Source: an uncultured Bacilli bacterium (GTDB lineage Bacteria > Bacillota_I > Bacilli_A > RF39 > UBA660). From it: a stretch of DNA of 64,000 bases. How positions within the stretch are numbered: position 1 is the first letter of the stretch; the number at the start of each line of letters is the position of its first letter. The notes beneath the pieces were generated by a model, which worked only from the letters and a program-made list of their open reading frames with translations, ran no database searches and had not been told where the DNA came from. Made by a program: the position numbers and the translations under genes. Shown here piece after piece: positions 51,693 through 60,707 of the stretch. The stretch is taken from the NCBI GenBank assembly GCA_934101575.1, contig CAKORJ010000002.1, forward strand, positions 186,001-250,000. Direction: 5' to 3'.

Positions 51693-52643
51693 ATGATTCA
51701 ATTTGAAAAACCAAATTATAAAATTACAGATTATGTAGAAAAAAATAATTATGGAAGATTTGAACTAGAACCACTTGAAAGGGGTTTTGGTTATACTATT
51801 GGGAATGCTCTTAGAAGAGTAATGTTATCTTCACTTCCTGGTAGTGCTATTACTAGTGTTAAGATTGATGGGGTTTTACATGAATTTCAAACAATTGAAG
51901 GTGTTATTGAAGATGTAACAACAATCGTTCTTAATTTAAAAGATGTAGTAGTAAAAAAACATTGTAAAGAAGATAAAGTTATTAGAGTATCTGCTTCTGA
52001 AGAAGGTGTAGTTACTGCTGGTGATTTTGTTTGTGATGCAGATGTTGAGATAATTAATAAAGATAAAGTTATTGCTACCCTTGCTAAGGGTGGAAAACTT
52101 GATATGGAAATGACTGTTTCCTCAGGAAGAGGTTATGTTCGTGCAGAAGAAAATAAGAAACTTCTTGAAAATAAGAAGATTGGAGTTATTGCAATTGATT
52201 CACTTTATTCTCCAATTGAAAGAGTTGCATATGAAGTGCAAGATGCTCGTGTTGGTCAAGATGAAAGCTATGATAAATTAGTTATGGAAGTATGGACTAA
52301 TAGCTCTATTAAACCAGAAGAAGCTATAGCACTTGCTGGTAGAATATTAATAGAACATTTAGAACTTGTTACTAAATTAGATGATATTGCAGATGTTTCT
52401 GGAATGATGATTGAAAAGAAAGAAGATCCAAAACAAAAAGCTTTAGAGACTGCTATTGAAGATTTAGATTTCTCTGTTCGTGCTTATAACTGTTTAAAAA
52501 GGGCAGGAATTCATACTTTACAAGATTTAGTTAATAAATCTGATGCTGAAGTTATGAAAATAAGAAATTTAGGTAAGAAATCATTAAAAGAAGTTCTTGA
52601 TAAAGTTAAAGAACTTGATCTTACTTTAAGAGATGACGATTAA
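51693..52643 (+). CDS. rpoA: DNA-directed RNA polymerase subunit alpha
   Basis: A 316-aa alpha subunit. The N-terminal assembly domain has EPLERGFGYTIGNALRRVML and VKIDGVLHEFQTIEGVIEDV; a linker from about 235 leads to the C-terminal domain with two helix-hairpin-helix motifs (DLDFSVRAYNCLKRAGIHTL, KIRNLGKKSLKEVLDKVKEL) that binds UP elements and activators. AAAAGGAGGGG precedes the ATG. Confidence 0.98.
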   Translation: MIQFEKPNYKITDYVEKNNYGRFELEPLERGFGYTIGNALRRVMLSSLPGSAITSVKIDGVLHEFQTIEGVIEDVTTIVLNLKDVVVKKHCKEDKVIRVSASEEGVVTAGDFVCDADVEIINKDKVIATLAKGGKLDMEMTVSSGRGYVRAEENKKLLENKKIGVIAIDSLYSPIERVAYEVQDARVGQDESYDKLVMEVWTNSSIKPEEAIALAGRILIEHLELVTKLDDIADVSGMMIEKKEDPKQKALETAIEDLDFSVRAYNCLKRAGIHTLQDLVNKSDAEVMKIRNLGKKSLKEVLDKVKELDLTLRDDD

Positions 52644-52660
52644 ACGAAAGGAGTATTATA

Positions 52661-52996
52661 ATGAGAAAGTTAGGTGTAGATAATAAGCATAGAAGAAGCA
52701 TGTTAGCTAATCTTACTATTGATCTTATTATGAATGGAAGAATTGAAACTACTGAGGCTAGAGCTAAAGAAACTAGAAGATGTGTTGAAAAGATGATTAC
52801 TTATGGTAAGAATGGATCTTTAGTTTCTCGTAGAAAAGCTGCAGCATTTCTAATGAATAATAAAGCTGCTGTTAAGAAGTTATTTGAAGAACTTGCTCCT
52901 CGTTACAACGATCGTAATGGTGGATATACAAGAATTTTAAAACTTGATGAAAGACGTGGAGACGACGCTTTAATGGTAATAATCGAACTAGTGTAA
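52661..52996 (+). CDS. rplQ: 50S ribosomal protein L17
   Basis: A 111-aa L17: RKLGVDNKHRRSMLANLTID, then RIETTEARAKETRRCVEKMI and YNDRNGGYTRILKLDERRGD. It ends the ribosomal super-operon. Its stop codon lies in the loop of the terminator hairpin. Confidence 0.98.
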   Translation: MRKLGVDNKHRRSMLANLTIDLIMNGRIETTEARAKETRRCVEKMITYGKNGSLVSRRKAAAFLMNNKAAVKKLFEELAPRYNDRNGGYTRILKLDERRGDDALMVIIELV

Positions 52997-53011
52997 ACTA
53001 GTTCTTTTTTT
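52985..53011 (+). terminator. Rho-independent terminator of the ribosomal super-operon
   Basis: GAACTAGT (52985-52992) pairs perfectly with ACTAGTTC (52997-53004), followed by seven T. The rplQ TAA is in the GTAA loop. Confidence 0.92.
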
Positions 53012-53012
53012 A

Positions 53013-53043
53013 TTGACATGCTGGGGGTGGTATGTGTTATATT
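53013..53043 (+). promoter_or_regulatory. Possible promoter for the coiled-coil gene
   Basis: TTGACA (53013-53018) directly follows the terminator T-run; TATATT (53038-53043) is 19 bases on, a longer than optimal spacer. The intervening CTGGGGGTGG is unusually G-rich for this genome. Confidence 0.4.
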
Positions 53044-53103
53044 TATACTATAGTAGTTGTTATACAATTTGTTAGTAATAAACTATTGTAGTGGAGGATT
53101 TTT

Positions 53104-54756
53104 ATGGATGCTAGATTAATTAATGAAGGTATGAAAAAAGAGTTAAAAAGAAGAATTCAAAGAATTGAAAGTAAATTAGAAGAAGCAAGAAGAGTTTCTA
53201 GAAATGGTAATATTTTTGAGAAAATTAGAGCAAAAAGTACTATATCTGATTTACAAAAAGATTTATCAAAGTTAACAATGTTTGAGCAGGATTTTTCTAA
53301 GTTTTATACTGAAACTAATGATAATAGTTATGAGTTGCCAGTAGAGGTAAAATCTCAAATTGAAAGGCTTTCTAAAGATTTGGATAGTAAAGAATTTAGT
53401 TCTTTAGCGTCAATGGTTAATTCAGTTTATCGTTATGAAAATTATACTAAAAACTATAGAGAAATAAAAGAAATGACACAACATCTTTTAGAGAATTCAG
53501 GTGCTATTTTTAAACCTGGAAATTTAGTTTATGTTGAAAGAGAAGGTAATTATTCAGCTAATCATTTAATTTCTGAACTTGAAAAACAGAAAGTGGAGAA
53601 GCTAAAGTATAAATATGATAAAAATAGTGAAAAAAATAAAATAAAACGAGAAAATGATGATTCATCACTTTATTTAACTGATCCTAGAAGTATGAAAATA
53701 GATGCAATGATGAAAAGTACAGATAAATTTGATATAAAAGGAATGAAAACTATAAAGGCTAACTATCCTGAAATAAGAAAAAATCAAGTTAATCAAAAAA
53801 AAGCAGAAAAAATTCTTGAACGTGTTGATACAGTTATTTCTAACATAACTGCAGAAATGAAAGTTAGTGGAGTAAATTTTAATGAAGTAATTACTGAATT
53901 ACAAACTATAAAAAATAATGCTATGATAACCTTAAAAGAGTCAGAAAAATATTTAGCAAAATTTGATTTATCTATAATTGATCAAGAACTAGAACAGTAT
54001 GAAAAAAAACAAGATGATATGAATAAAAGTAATGAATATATGAAATTGTTATATGATAGAGAGAAAGCTATTGAAGAAGGAAATTTAGCTAAAGCAAATG
54101 AGATTACACAGTCATTAAAAATTGCTGGTAGTAAATATACAGAAGAACAAATTATGGAAATGCAAAGCAATGTAAATCATAAATTATATGATGAAAAAAT
54201 AGTTGAGAAAGCAAAAATAAAAGAACAAGAAAAAAAGAAAAACATGACTTTTGAAGAAAGGATGATGATGGAAGAGGGTAGAAAAGAACAAGCCTTTTCT
54301 GAAAGAGATAAAGTTATTCGTAATGGAGAAGCTCATTTAAAAGATCTTGCTATGGAGAAACTTATTAATGATGGTGTACAATTACAATTTGATGAAGAAA
54401 AAGATGCTTATTTAATACATAAAGAGATTGAAAAAATGAAACAAATTGCAGGTATGACTCCTAGTGAAAGAGCTAAAGCAGATGGGGTTACTAATCCTAA
54501 TGATATTGTTTTTTATAATGATGAGTTTATGGGTTTTGATGTTAAAGATTTTAAGAATACTGATAAAATGTTACAGGATAATATGAAGGCTCAAGCTACT
54601 TCTATATATAAAGATTATATAAGATATTATGCTAGTCAAAAGGATAAGAAAGAAGCTATGAAATTTTCTGAGTTTGCTGCTAGGAGTTATGGTTATATAG
54701 ATATGAATGAACAAATGGTTGAGGATGACGTAATAAAAGAGGGAAGATCAAGATGA
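53104..54756 (+). CDS. Coiled-coil protein of unknown function, 550 aa
   Basis: I do not recognise this protein. It is highly charged, helical and soluble, with no signal peptide or membrane segment. Long coiled-coil stretches are visible at about 1-65 (MKKELKRRIQRIESKLEEAR), 235-345 and 380-440 (KAKIKEQEKKKNMTFEERMM). The less coiled C-terminal third (YNDEFMGFDVKDFKN to EFAARSYGYIDM) looks globular. GGAGG precedes the ATG. It overlaps a 66-aa gene by 4 bases and is followed by a terminator. The site, between rplQ and truA, is where Firmicutes usually carry ecfA1-ecfA2-ecfT, so the gene belongs to an accessory insertion. Its codon use is more A-rich than that of its neighbours. Confidence 0.65.
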   Translation: MDARLINEGMKKELKRRIQRIESKLEEARRVSRNGNIFEKIRAKSTISDLQKDLSKLTMFEQDFSKFYTETNDNSYELPVEVKSQIERLSKDLDSKEFSSLASMVNSVYRYENYTKNYREIKEMTQHLLENSGAIFKPGNLVYVEREGNYSANHLISELEKQKVEKLKYKYDKNSEKNKIKRENDDSSLYLTDPRSMKIDAMMKSTDKFDIKGMKTIKANYPEIRKNQVNQKKAEKILERVDTVISNITAEMKVSGVNFNEVITELQTIKNNAMITLKESEKYLAKFDLSIIDQELEQYEKKQDDMNKSNEYMKLLYDREKAIEEGNLAKANEITQSLKIAGSKYTEEQIMEMQSNVNHKLYDEKIVEKAKIKEQEKKKNMTFEERMMMEEGRKEQAFSERDKVIRNGEAHLKDLAMEKLINDGVQLQFDEEKDAYLIHKEIEKMKQIAGMTPSERAKADGVTNPNDIVFYNDEFMGFDVKDFKNTDKMLQDNMKAQATSIYKDYIRYYASQKDKKEAMKFSEFAARSYGYIDMNEQMVEDDVIKEGRSR

Positions 54757-54953
54757 ATGAAGATATTGTTAAAAGAAGACTTATACTTGATTTGGCTATA
54801 AAAGATTTACTTAAAGTTATGGGGATTATTGATGGTATTGATTTTAAGAATGATAATAGAATAAGTTCTTTTAATGAAATCCAGTATTTAGATTATGAAA
54901 CTAATCTTATCAATAGTGTGAGAGATAGATTAGAGGCTATTTTTAGAGAATAG
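54753..54953 (+). CDS. Small helical protein, 66 aa, unknown
   Basis: A short predicted helical protein (MNEDIVKRRLILDLAIKDLL, then a charged middle and INSVRDRLEAIFRE). Its ATG overlaps the stop of the 550-aa gene as ATGA, and GAGGGAAG in that gene is its ribosome binding site, so it is translationally coupled and likely works with that protein. No family is recognised. A terminator hairpin begins directly after its stop. Confidence 0.6.
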   Translation: MNEDIVKRRLILDLAIKDLLKVMGIIDGIDFKNDNRISSFNEIQYLDYETNLINSVRDRLEAIFRE

Positions 54954-54955
54954 TT

Positions 54956-54984
54956 GAAAGCTATAATAACTATAGCCTTTTTAG
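54956..54984 (+). terminator. Terminator after the coiled-coil gene pair
   Basis: AAAGCTATA pairs with TATAGCCTTT around ATAAC (one bulged C), then TTTTTAG. Confidence 0.7.
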
Positions 54985-55089
54985 CTTTATTTTTCATTTG
55001 AGAAGAATTAAAAGATGGTGTATTCTTTTTATAATAAAGATATAGAGATGGATTCTGGAGGATAAAACTAAACTAATATATTTTTTAAT

Positions 55090-55130
55090 AAAAAAAGCTA
55101 TAAGTACGTTGTTAACGTCTTATAGCTTTT
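55090..55130. terminator. Bidirectional terminator, mainly for the minus-strand giant gene unit
   Basis: AAAAGCTATAAG pairs with CTTATAGCTTTT, with an inner ACGTT/AACGT stem. On the minus strand it follows the TAA at 55112 and ends in a T-run (A-run at 55090-55096 on the plus strand). The stretch 54985-55089 contains only a TATAAT-like box and a GGAGG without a usable reading frame. Confidence 0.75.
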
Positions 55131-55557
55131 CTGTCTAATTCATCTATGTATTTGTAGGTATCTTCGAAGTCTCTTTGCGATATACCATACATATCATCAG
55201 GATTAGTTATATTGATATAGCCGCCTGCTGCTATTGCCATATTTTCGCCCCATTGATTCAATATTATATTATCTGGTATTTCTACAAATGTTTGAGGACC
55301 ACCTTTTGGTTTGCATAGATTTGGGTTTTCTTGATCTACTTCATATTTTTTCTTGAATGTTGAATCATCTATTATCTAATTATTTAAATGGTTATTGTTA
55401 TCTATAATTGGTTCTCCATTTTTGTTTACTTTTGTTGCAATCCATCCTGTTTTTTTGTTTTTTGTTTACTGAATTCTATTTTTGAATTATTTAGTATGTT
55501 ATTTAATGAAATGATTTTATTATTTATTTGTTTTAATTTTTTATCTTTGTTTTTCAT
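55112..55557 (-). pseudogene. Broken gene downstream of the giant protein gene
   Basis: On the minus strand an ATG at 55557, overlapping the giant gene's end by 17 bases, opens MKNKDKKLKQINNKIISLNN and runs to KQKTKKQ in a run of seven A (55450-55456). Without one missing A the reading continues as TGWIATKVNKNGEPIIDNNN; an in-frame TAG at 55376-55378 interrupts it, and it resumes to the TAA at 55112 with CKPKGGPQTFVEIPDNIILN, then QWGENMAIAAGGYINI and YGISQRDFEDTYKYI. The last part resembles small PGDYG-like domains (a Gly-Tyr/Asp loop, then Y-x-I-x5-F-x2-TY). Two lesions mark it as a pseudogene of an original protein of about 148 aa coupled to the giant protein. Confidence 0.65.
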
Positions 55558-58500
55558 TTGTTTTCTCCTCATATATAATTCCTCTGTTTGGAATATTTAG
55601 ATTTTCTGCTACTTCAATTGGGAGTTTGTTTTCACATAATTTGTTATATATTTCTTCTTCATTTTTTTCTAATCCTTCTTTTTTTATTACTTCTTTTATT
55701 TTTTTATTTGCTTTATATTCATTAATTTGATATGCACATTTTTGCATTTTTTCACCTAGTTCAGTAGTAAAATGTTCTTCATCTAAACGATTTGTGCTTC
55801 TTGTTATTATTTCTAAATGCCTAGCATCATATACTATATTTTGAGCAATACTTAGATCTTCTTCTGTTATGTTTTGTTTTTTCATATTTTCTGTTAATTT
55901 TTCATTTAATAAGTATATTGTATGTGTTAGTTCTGTTTCATCTTCTGATAGTTCTCTTGTTGGCATTATTGTGTTTGAAATCATATCAAATGAGATGTTT
56001 TGTGGCTTATATTTATTATATAGAATACTAGCAAATAGTTTTGTAATGTTATAATCTATAAAATCATTTTTTATAGGAGCATTTATTTCTTTTATTTCTT
56101 CGTTTGTGAGGTTTTCTATATCTTCTTTTAACATATTTATATCATATGCTTCTTGTGGTAATTTATTATTTTTTAAATCATGTTCATATTGTTTAGTTGT
56201 TGTGGTATTATCTATTTTGTTGATTTCTTCTAGTAGGTTTTCTTTTTGTTGATATAATTTTAATTCTTGTCTTTCATTTTGAAAGTATGGATAATCCATT
56301 ATGAATGGTACTCCATCGAAATATGGGTTTATTTTTCTTTGTTCTATTTGCCATAGGTCATTTTTGAATTTTTCTTTGTTAATGGCATTTTTTGTTTGTT
56401 CTATAATTTCTTGTGCTGAATTATTATTTTGATTTGCTTCTTCTTCCTTTGCTGAATTAATAAATATGTTTAGTATTTCTTTTAGTTTTTCATCACTAAA
56501 GTATTTTTTTTCGTAGGTGTTTTTATATTCGTCTTCTATCCATGGCTTTATATCTTTTGGCATGTCTTTTGAACCGGATTTGTTTGTCATGAAATCTTCT
56601 ATTATATGAGGAATTAGTTTTGTGTTTTTTGTTTCTATGAATTCGTTTGTCATGTTTGTTATTTTTTGTAGTTCGTTTTGATGTATTCTGTCTTGATTTA
56701 TCATGACTATTGGGATGTTAAATTGTTGTGCTGCTTTTAATTGGTTTTCTTCTATTTCTTCTTTTGAACTTGCAAAACTTATTATATAGCGTGGATTTCT
56801 TTTATTTCCAGATGAAGTTGTTCTTTCTATATCTAATTCACTATATCTTCTTGTTGTTTTTATTAATTCGCTTGGATTCATATATCTTGCACTTTTGTAT
56901 GTTTTTGTTACGAAACGATTGTTATCTGATTGTATATCATATGGTGCCATGTTTACTATTGCTCTGTTTTCAATGTTTTCGAATCCCATGATGATACAGT
57001 TATGTCTTTTTACTAATGCTAGGTTGTTATTTCCTATGTAACTTGTGCATATTCTTTGATTACCAGCGTTTTCTGTTGTATTCCATTGTTTGAAGTAGTC
57101 TTCGTAATTACCATTTCCTCCGCCATAGGCATCTAATACTGATACTAACATGTTGAAATTATCTCCGGAGTCATATATAGGAATGTTTGTCCCATTATAT
57201 GTTATAGTATCACTTGTACTTTTGTTTTCTGGATTAAATAGTGTTTTATTGTATTCTTGTGCTAGGTTTAATTTTATATCTTCTTCAATTATGTCCATAT
57301 CAATTCTATTTAATTTTTGTTCTTGTTTTGATTTTTGGTAGGCTATTTTTAGTATTTCTTCGTTGGAGTTTATTATGTTTTTTAATGAGTTTATGTAGTT
57401 TATTTTGGGGATATTTTCTTCAGTAGGGGGAAGGCTGTTTATATATAATTCATATTCTGATACTCTTTTTTTTGCTTCTTTATAGTTTAGACTATAGTAT
57501 GTTTGAAGATAAGCATTTTTTATTGTTTCATTTTCATTATTTAAGGCTCTTTCATACATTTTATTTAGTTCTTGTTGATAATTTTCAGGTGTTATGGTTC
57601 TATATTTTATATTTCCATTTGAACTAAGTATGTTATATATGGTGGCAATTTCTTCTTCTGTTAGAGTATCTTTGGTATTTATGTATTCGGTTAATTGTAT
57701 AAGTGATTCTACTGTTTGCTCTTCTAATATTTCGTTTAAACTGTAATCTGGGTTTTCCAGGTTATCTTTTAAATAGTTGTTTACTGTTTTTATTAAGTCT
57801 AATGTTCCTTTTTGATAACCATTATCTTTATAGTATTTATCAATATTTTTTATTTCTAGAATTTTTTCTTGAATTTTGGGGTATTTTAGTATTTTTTCTA
57901 TTCCATCTATGCCTCCGAATGCTTGTAAGACGTTGTTATCTAGTAGTTCTAATGAGGTAGTTATTATGGCTTTGTTATTACTTTTTTGTAAGTCTTTTAG
58001 GTAAATCATTTTCTTTTTTATGTTTTCTGGATTTTCTTTTAATAGTTTTTCATATGCTGTGATTAGTTCTTCGTTATTTTCTAAGTTTTGTGTTAAGAAT
58101 ATGAGATTTTCATATTCGTTTTTACAAATGTTTATTATGTTTGGATTAATGTTATTGTTATTTATTATTTGTGTTCTTACTTCTTTTGATGCTTTGGTTA
58201 ACATGTATAGAATGTTTGGTGCTTGTATTTTGTTTAAGTCAGTATTTTGTAATAATTTATCAGTGCTTTCAAATTTACTTATTAGGTTTGCTATTACATT
58301 TTGTTCATTTTTATATTTTTCTTGGTTGTTTTCTCTTTTTTCTTCGTTGTAGTGGTCGTATAAATCTAGTTTTAATGCTTTTATTATTGTGTCAGTATTC
58401 TCTATGTCTTGCAAGCAATTTTCAAACATAACCATTTTTTCTTCTTTGTTTTTACTATAAATGGCTTGGATTATTTTTAGTTTTTTGTCTTCGGATAGTT

Positions 58501-59830
58501 CTTTAAAATATTTTGAAAAGTCTTCTGTAATACTTTTTGGAGGAGTTGACCAATTATCGTATGAGTAATAAATTTTTTGAATCATATCTAGGTAATCATC
58601 TTTTAGTTGTTCTGCTAATTTAAATTTGTTATAAAATATGTCTAGTTGTCCTACTGTGTTCATTATATAGTTTTCATTAGTTAATACTTCTTTTTTATCA
58701 TTGTTATTCATTAATGTAAATAATTGTATTCTTGTTGGGTTTACGTTATATCTATCTGTGCTTACTAGAAATAGTTTTTTTAGAAGTTTTTGATCGTATT
58801 CATCGTTATTTAGGTAGTCTTTTACTATGGTTGGTGGTATTTCTATATTTTCTTTCATAAAATTATTTATTTTTTCATCTGTTATTATAAAGTTTCTGTA
58901 TGTTTTTTGGGCATCTTTTGATAGATTGTTGTATAGTGGAAGAATTTTATTTATAAATTCAGATGTGCTATATATAGGTAATTTTTCTATAACTTTTTCT
59001 TTTTTCATGTTATCTGTTATAAATGAAAAGTTATTTGTTTTATCTATTATTTTTATGCATTTTGTTTCATCTTTTAAGATTGCATTATCTATTTCGTTTG
59101 CTAAATTTTTTATATTAACTAGGTTTTTTATTTTTTCTTTTATGTCATTATTTTTTATATTTGTAATTCTGTTATAAATTGCATAAGTTGGGGTAGTACT
59201 TATATCTCTGATGCGATATTTCTCTTCATATAAGTCATAGTGTATTTTGCTATAGTATTCAAGAAATTGTTTGTTATTTTGAAATAGGGTGTATATTTCT
59301 TCATCTTGGAATGTGTCTAGTAGTTGTGGTGTTATGAATGAAATATAATTTAGTTTTTCTTTTAGGGCTTTTACTCTTAAGTTTTCGGGGATAGATAGTA
59401 TGTCTTTTAGTGTGGTTTCATAATTAATATTTGCATATTTTTCTAGCATTTCATTTTGATTTGATTCGTCTTTTAGGTTATTTATTATGGTGTATGCTAC
59501 GGATTTGTCTTTTATTAAGTCATCTTTTAGAATTGTGTATTTTATGTTTTCTGGTAATTCTTGGATTTTTTCGTTGTTTAAATTTTCAATATCAATATAT
59601 TTTTGTATGATGTTTATTTTTGTGTCTTGGTTGTTTAGACTTTCTATTAGTTCATAGTTCTTTTGTGATGATGTTAATAAGTTATTTTCTAGAATTATAA
59701 TTTTTATGTTTTCTGAGATTGTTGTTATTATGTTTGTGTTTTTTGAGTTATTTATTGTTTCTGCTATTTTTTTGGCTTTTCGTAGATTATATTTGTTTTG
59801 AATATTTGATATTAAAGAGTTATTGTTCAT
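55541..59830 (-). CDS. Giant helical-repeat protein of unknown function, 1429 aa
   Basis: I do not recognise this protein. Residues 1 to about 870 are a succession of short helices separated by Asn-rich turns, with many similar units (for example KIQELPENIKYTILKDDLIK, then DILSIPENLRVKALKEKLNY), suggesting a solenoid of helical repeats. Residues about 880-1055 look like a globular alpha/beta domain: IPIYDSGDNFNMLVSVLDAY, QRICTSYIGNNNLALV, IIMGFENI, IVNMAPYDI, RNPRYIISFASS and KAAQQFNIPIVMINQDRIHQ. The rest is helical and charged. No signal peptide or membrane segment is seen. ATG 59830 follows AAGGAAGTG; a GTG three codons earlier is within that site. A broken gene follows in the same transcript. 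Defence or effector function is a guess from size, isolation and base composition. Confidence 0.7.
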   Translation of the reverse strand: MNNNSLISNIQNKYNLRKAKKIAETINNSKNTNIITTISENIKIIILENNLLTSSQKNYELIESLNNQDTKINIIQKYIDIENLNNEKIQELPENIKYTILKDDLIKDKSVAYTIINNLKDESNQNEMLEKYANINYETTLKDILSIPENLRVKALKEKLNYISFITPQLLDTFQDEEIYTLFQNNKQFLEYYSKIHYDLYEEKYRIRDISTTPTYAIYNRITNIKNNDIKEKIKNLVNIKNLANEIDNAILKDETKCIKIIDKTNNFSFITDNMKKEKVIEKLPIYSTSEFINKILPLYNNLSKDAQKTYRNFIITDEKINNFMKENIEIPPTIVKDYLNNDEYDQKLLKKLFLVSTDRYNVNPTRIQLFTLMNNNDKKEVLTNENYIMNTVGQLDIFYNKFKLAEQLKDDYLDMIQKIYYSYDNWSTPPKSITEDFSKYFKELSEDKKLKIIQAIYSKNKEEKMVMFENCLQDIENTDTIIKALKLDLYDHYNEEKRENNQEKYKNEQNVIANLISKFESTDKLLQNTDLNKIQAPNILYMLTKASKEVRTQIINNNNINPNIINICKNEYENLIFLTQNLENNEELITAYEKLLKENPENIKKKMIYLKDLQKSNNKAIITTSLELLDNNVLQAFGGIDGIEKILKYPKIQEKILEIKNIDKYYKDNGYQKGTLDLIKTVNNYLKDNLENPDYSLNEILEEQTVESLIQLTEYINTKDTLTEEEIATIYNILSSNGNIKYRTITPENYQQELNKMYERALNNENETIKNAYLQTYYSLNYKEAKKRVSEYELYINSLPPTEENIPKINYINSLKNIINSNEEILKIAYQKSKQEQKLNRIDMDIIEEDIKLNLAQEYNKTLFNPENKSTSDTITYNGTNIPIYDSGDNFNMLVSVLDAYGGGNGNYEDYFKQWNTTENAGNQRICTSYIGNNNLALVKRHNCIIMGFENIENRAIVNMAPYDIQSDNNRFVTKTYKSARYMNPSELIKTTRRYSELDIERTTSSGNKRNPRYIISFASSKEEIEENQLKAAQQFNIPIVMINQDRIHQNELQKITNMTNEFIETKNTKLIPHIIEDFMTNKSGSKDMPKDIKPWIEDEYKNTYEKKYFSDEKLKEILNIFINSAKEEEANQNNNSAQEIIEQTKNAINKEKFKNDLWQIEQRKINPYFDGVPFIMDYPYFQNERQELKLYQQKENLLEEINKIDNTTTTKQYEHDLKNNKLPQEAYDINMLKEDIENLTNEEIKEINAPIKNDFIDYNITKLFASILYNKYKPQNISFDMISNTIMPTRELSEDETELTHTIYLLNEKLTENMKKQNITEEDLSIAQNIVYDARHLEIITRSTNRLDEEHFTTELGEKMQKCAYQINEYKANKKIKEVIKKEGLEKNEEEIYNKLCENKLPIEVAENLNIPNRGIIYEEKTNEKQR

Positions 59831-59923
59831 TTGTATCACTTCCTTATTCTATAAGTTTATTATAACAAAGATTTTTCTTCTTTTGAAGAATATTGTCTTG
59901 TTTCTTGATTTACTATGTATTTT

Positions 59924-59932
59924 TGCTATAAT
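59924..59932 (+). promoter_or_regulatory. Extended -10 promoter for the SDR-truA unit
   Basis: TGCTATAAT lies 19 bases before ATG 59952. Confidence 0.55.
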
Positions 59933-59951
59933 ATAAATGGAGTTGGTGATT

Positions 59952-60707
59952 ATGAAAGCACTTATTACTGGAGCTTCATCTGGTATAGGAAAAGATATGG
60001 CTATATATCTTAGTAAATGTGGTTTTGAACTTATTGTTTGTGGTAGGGATAAGTCTAAACTTGAGGAGTTACAAAGTCTTTTAAAGACTAAAGTTAAGGT
60101 TATTATTATTGATCTTGCTGATGAGAAGAAGGCTAAAGATCTTTATATGGTTACTAAAAGTGAAAATGTTGATGTTGTTATAAATAATGCTGGTTTTGGT
60201 CTTTTTGGTGATTATAATTCTTGTGATTTGCTTACGGAACTTGAAATGATTGATGTTAATGTAAAGGCTGTTCATATTTTGACACGTATGTTTCTTAAAG
60301 ACATGGTTAAAAAAAATAAGGGTTATATTTTGAATGTTGCTAGTAGTGCTGGTTTACTTCGTGGCGGTCCTCTTATGAGTACTTATTATGCTACTAAGAG
60401 TTATGTTACTTCTTTTACTTTGGCTATTTCTGAGGAGCTTCGTCGTAATAAATCTAATGTTAAAGTTGGGGTTTTATGTCCGGGTCCTGTTAATACTAAT
60501 TTTAATAATGTAGCGGGTGTTAAGTTTAATATGTCTTCTTTATCTTCTTCTTATGTTGCTAAGTATGCTATTGATAAGTTTTTAAGAGATGGTAAAACTT
60601 TGATTGTTCCTGGTTTTAAAGTTAGAGTAGGTTTGTTTTTTAGTAGGTTTTTATCTATTAAGAGCCTTGTTAGAATTACTTATAATTTTCAAAGGAGAAA
60701 GAAATGA
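59952..60707 (+). CDS. Short-chain dehydrogenase/reductase
   Basis: A 251-aa classical SDR. The cofactor loop is TGASSGIGKDMA (residues 6-17), followed by NNAGFG, the catalytic Ser region NVASSAGLLRGG and YYATKSY (Tyr-x3-Lys). The Arg/Lys-rich segment CGRDKSKLEEL after the second strand suggests NADPH. The substrate is not predictable. I start at ATG 59952 since GGTGA precedes it and the upstream ATG at 59937 would fall almost on the transcription start. The stop overlaps truA by 4 bases. Confidence 0.9.
   Translation: MKALITGASSGIGKDMAIYLSKCGFELIVCGRDKSKLEELQSLLKTKVKVIIIDLADEKKAKDLYMVTKSENVDVVINNAGFGLFGDYNSCDLLTELEMIDVNVKAVHILTRMFLKDMVKKNKGYILNVASSAGLLRGGPLMSTYYATKSYVTSFTLAISEELRRNKSNVKVGVLCPGPVNTNFNNVAGVKFNMSSLSSSYVAKYAIDKFLRDGKTLIVPGFKVRVGLFFSRFLSIKSLVRITYNFQRRKK

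Noticed and set aside
54985..55089. A short gene after TATAAT and TGGAGG near 55030-55065
   Set aside because: The only ATG there opens a 5-codon frame; no other start follows the GGAGG at a usable distance.
55426..55557. Programmed -1 frameshift at A_AAA_AAA in the partner gene
   Set aside because: The heptamer is slippery in principle, but the shifted frame meets a TAG 24 codons later, so recoding alone would not restore a product. Decay is simpler.
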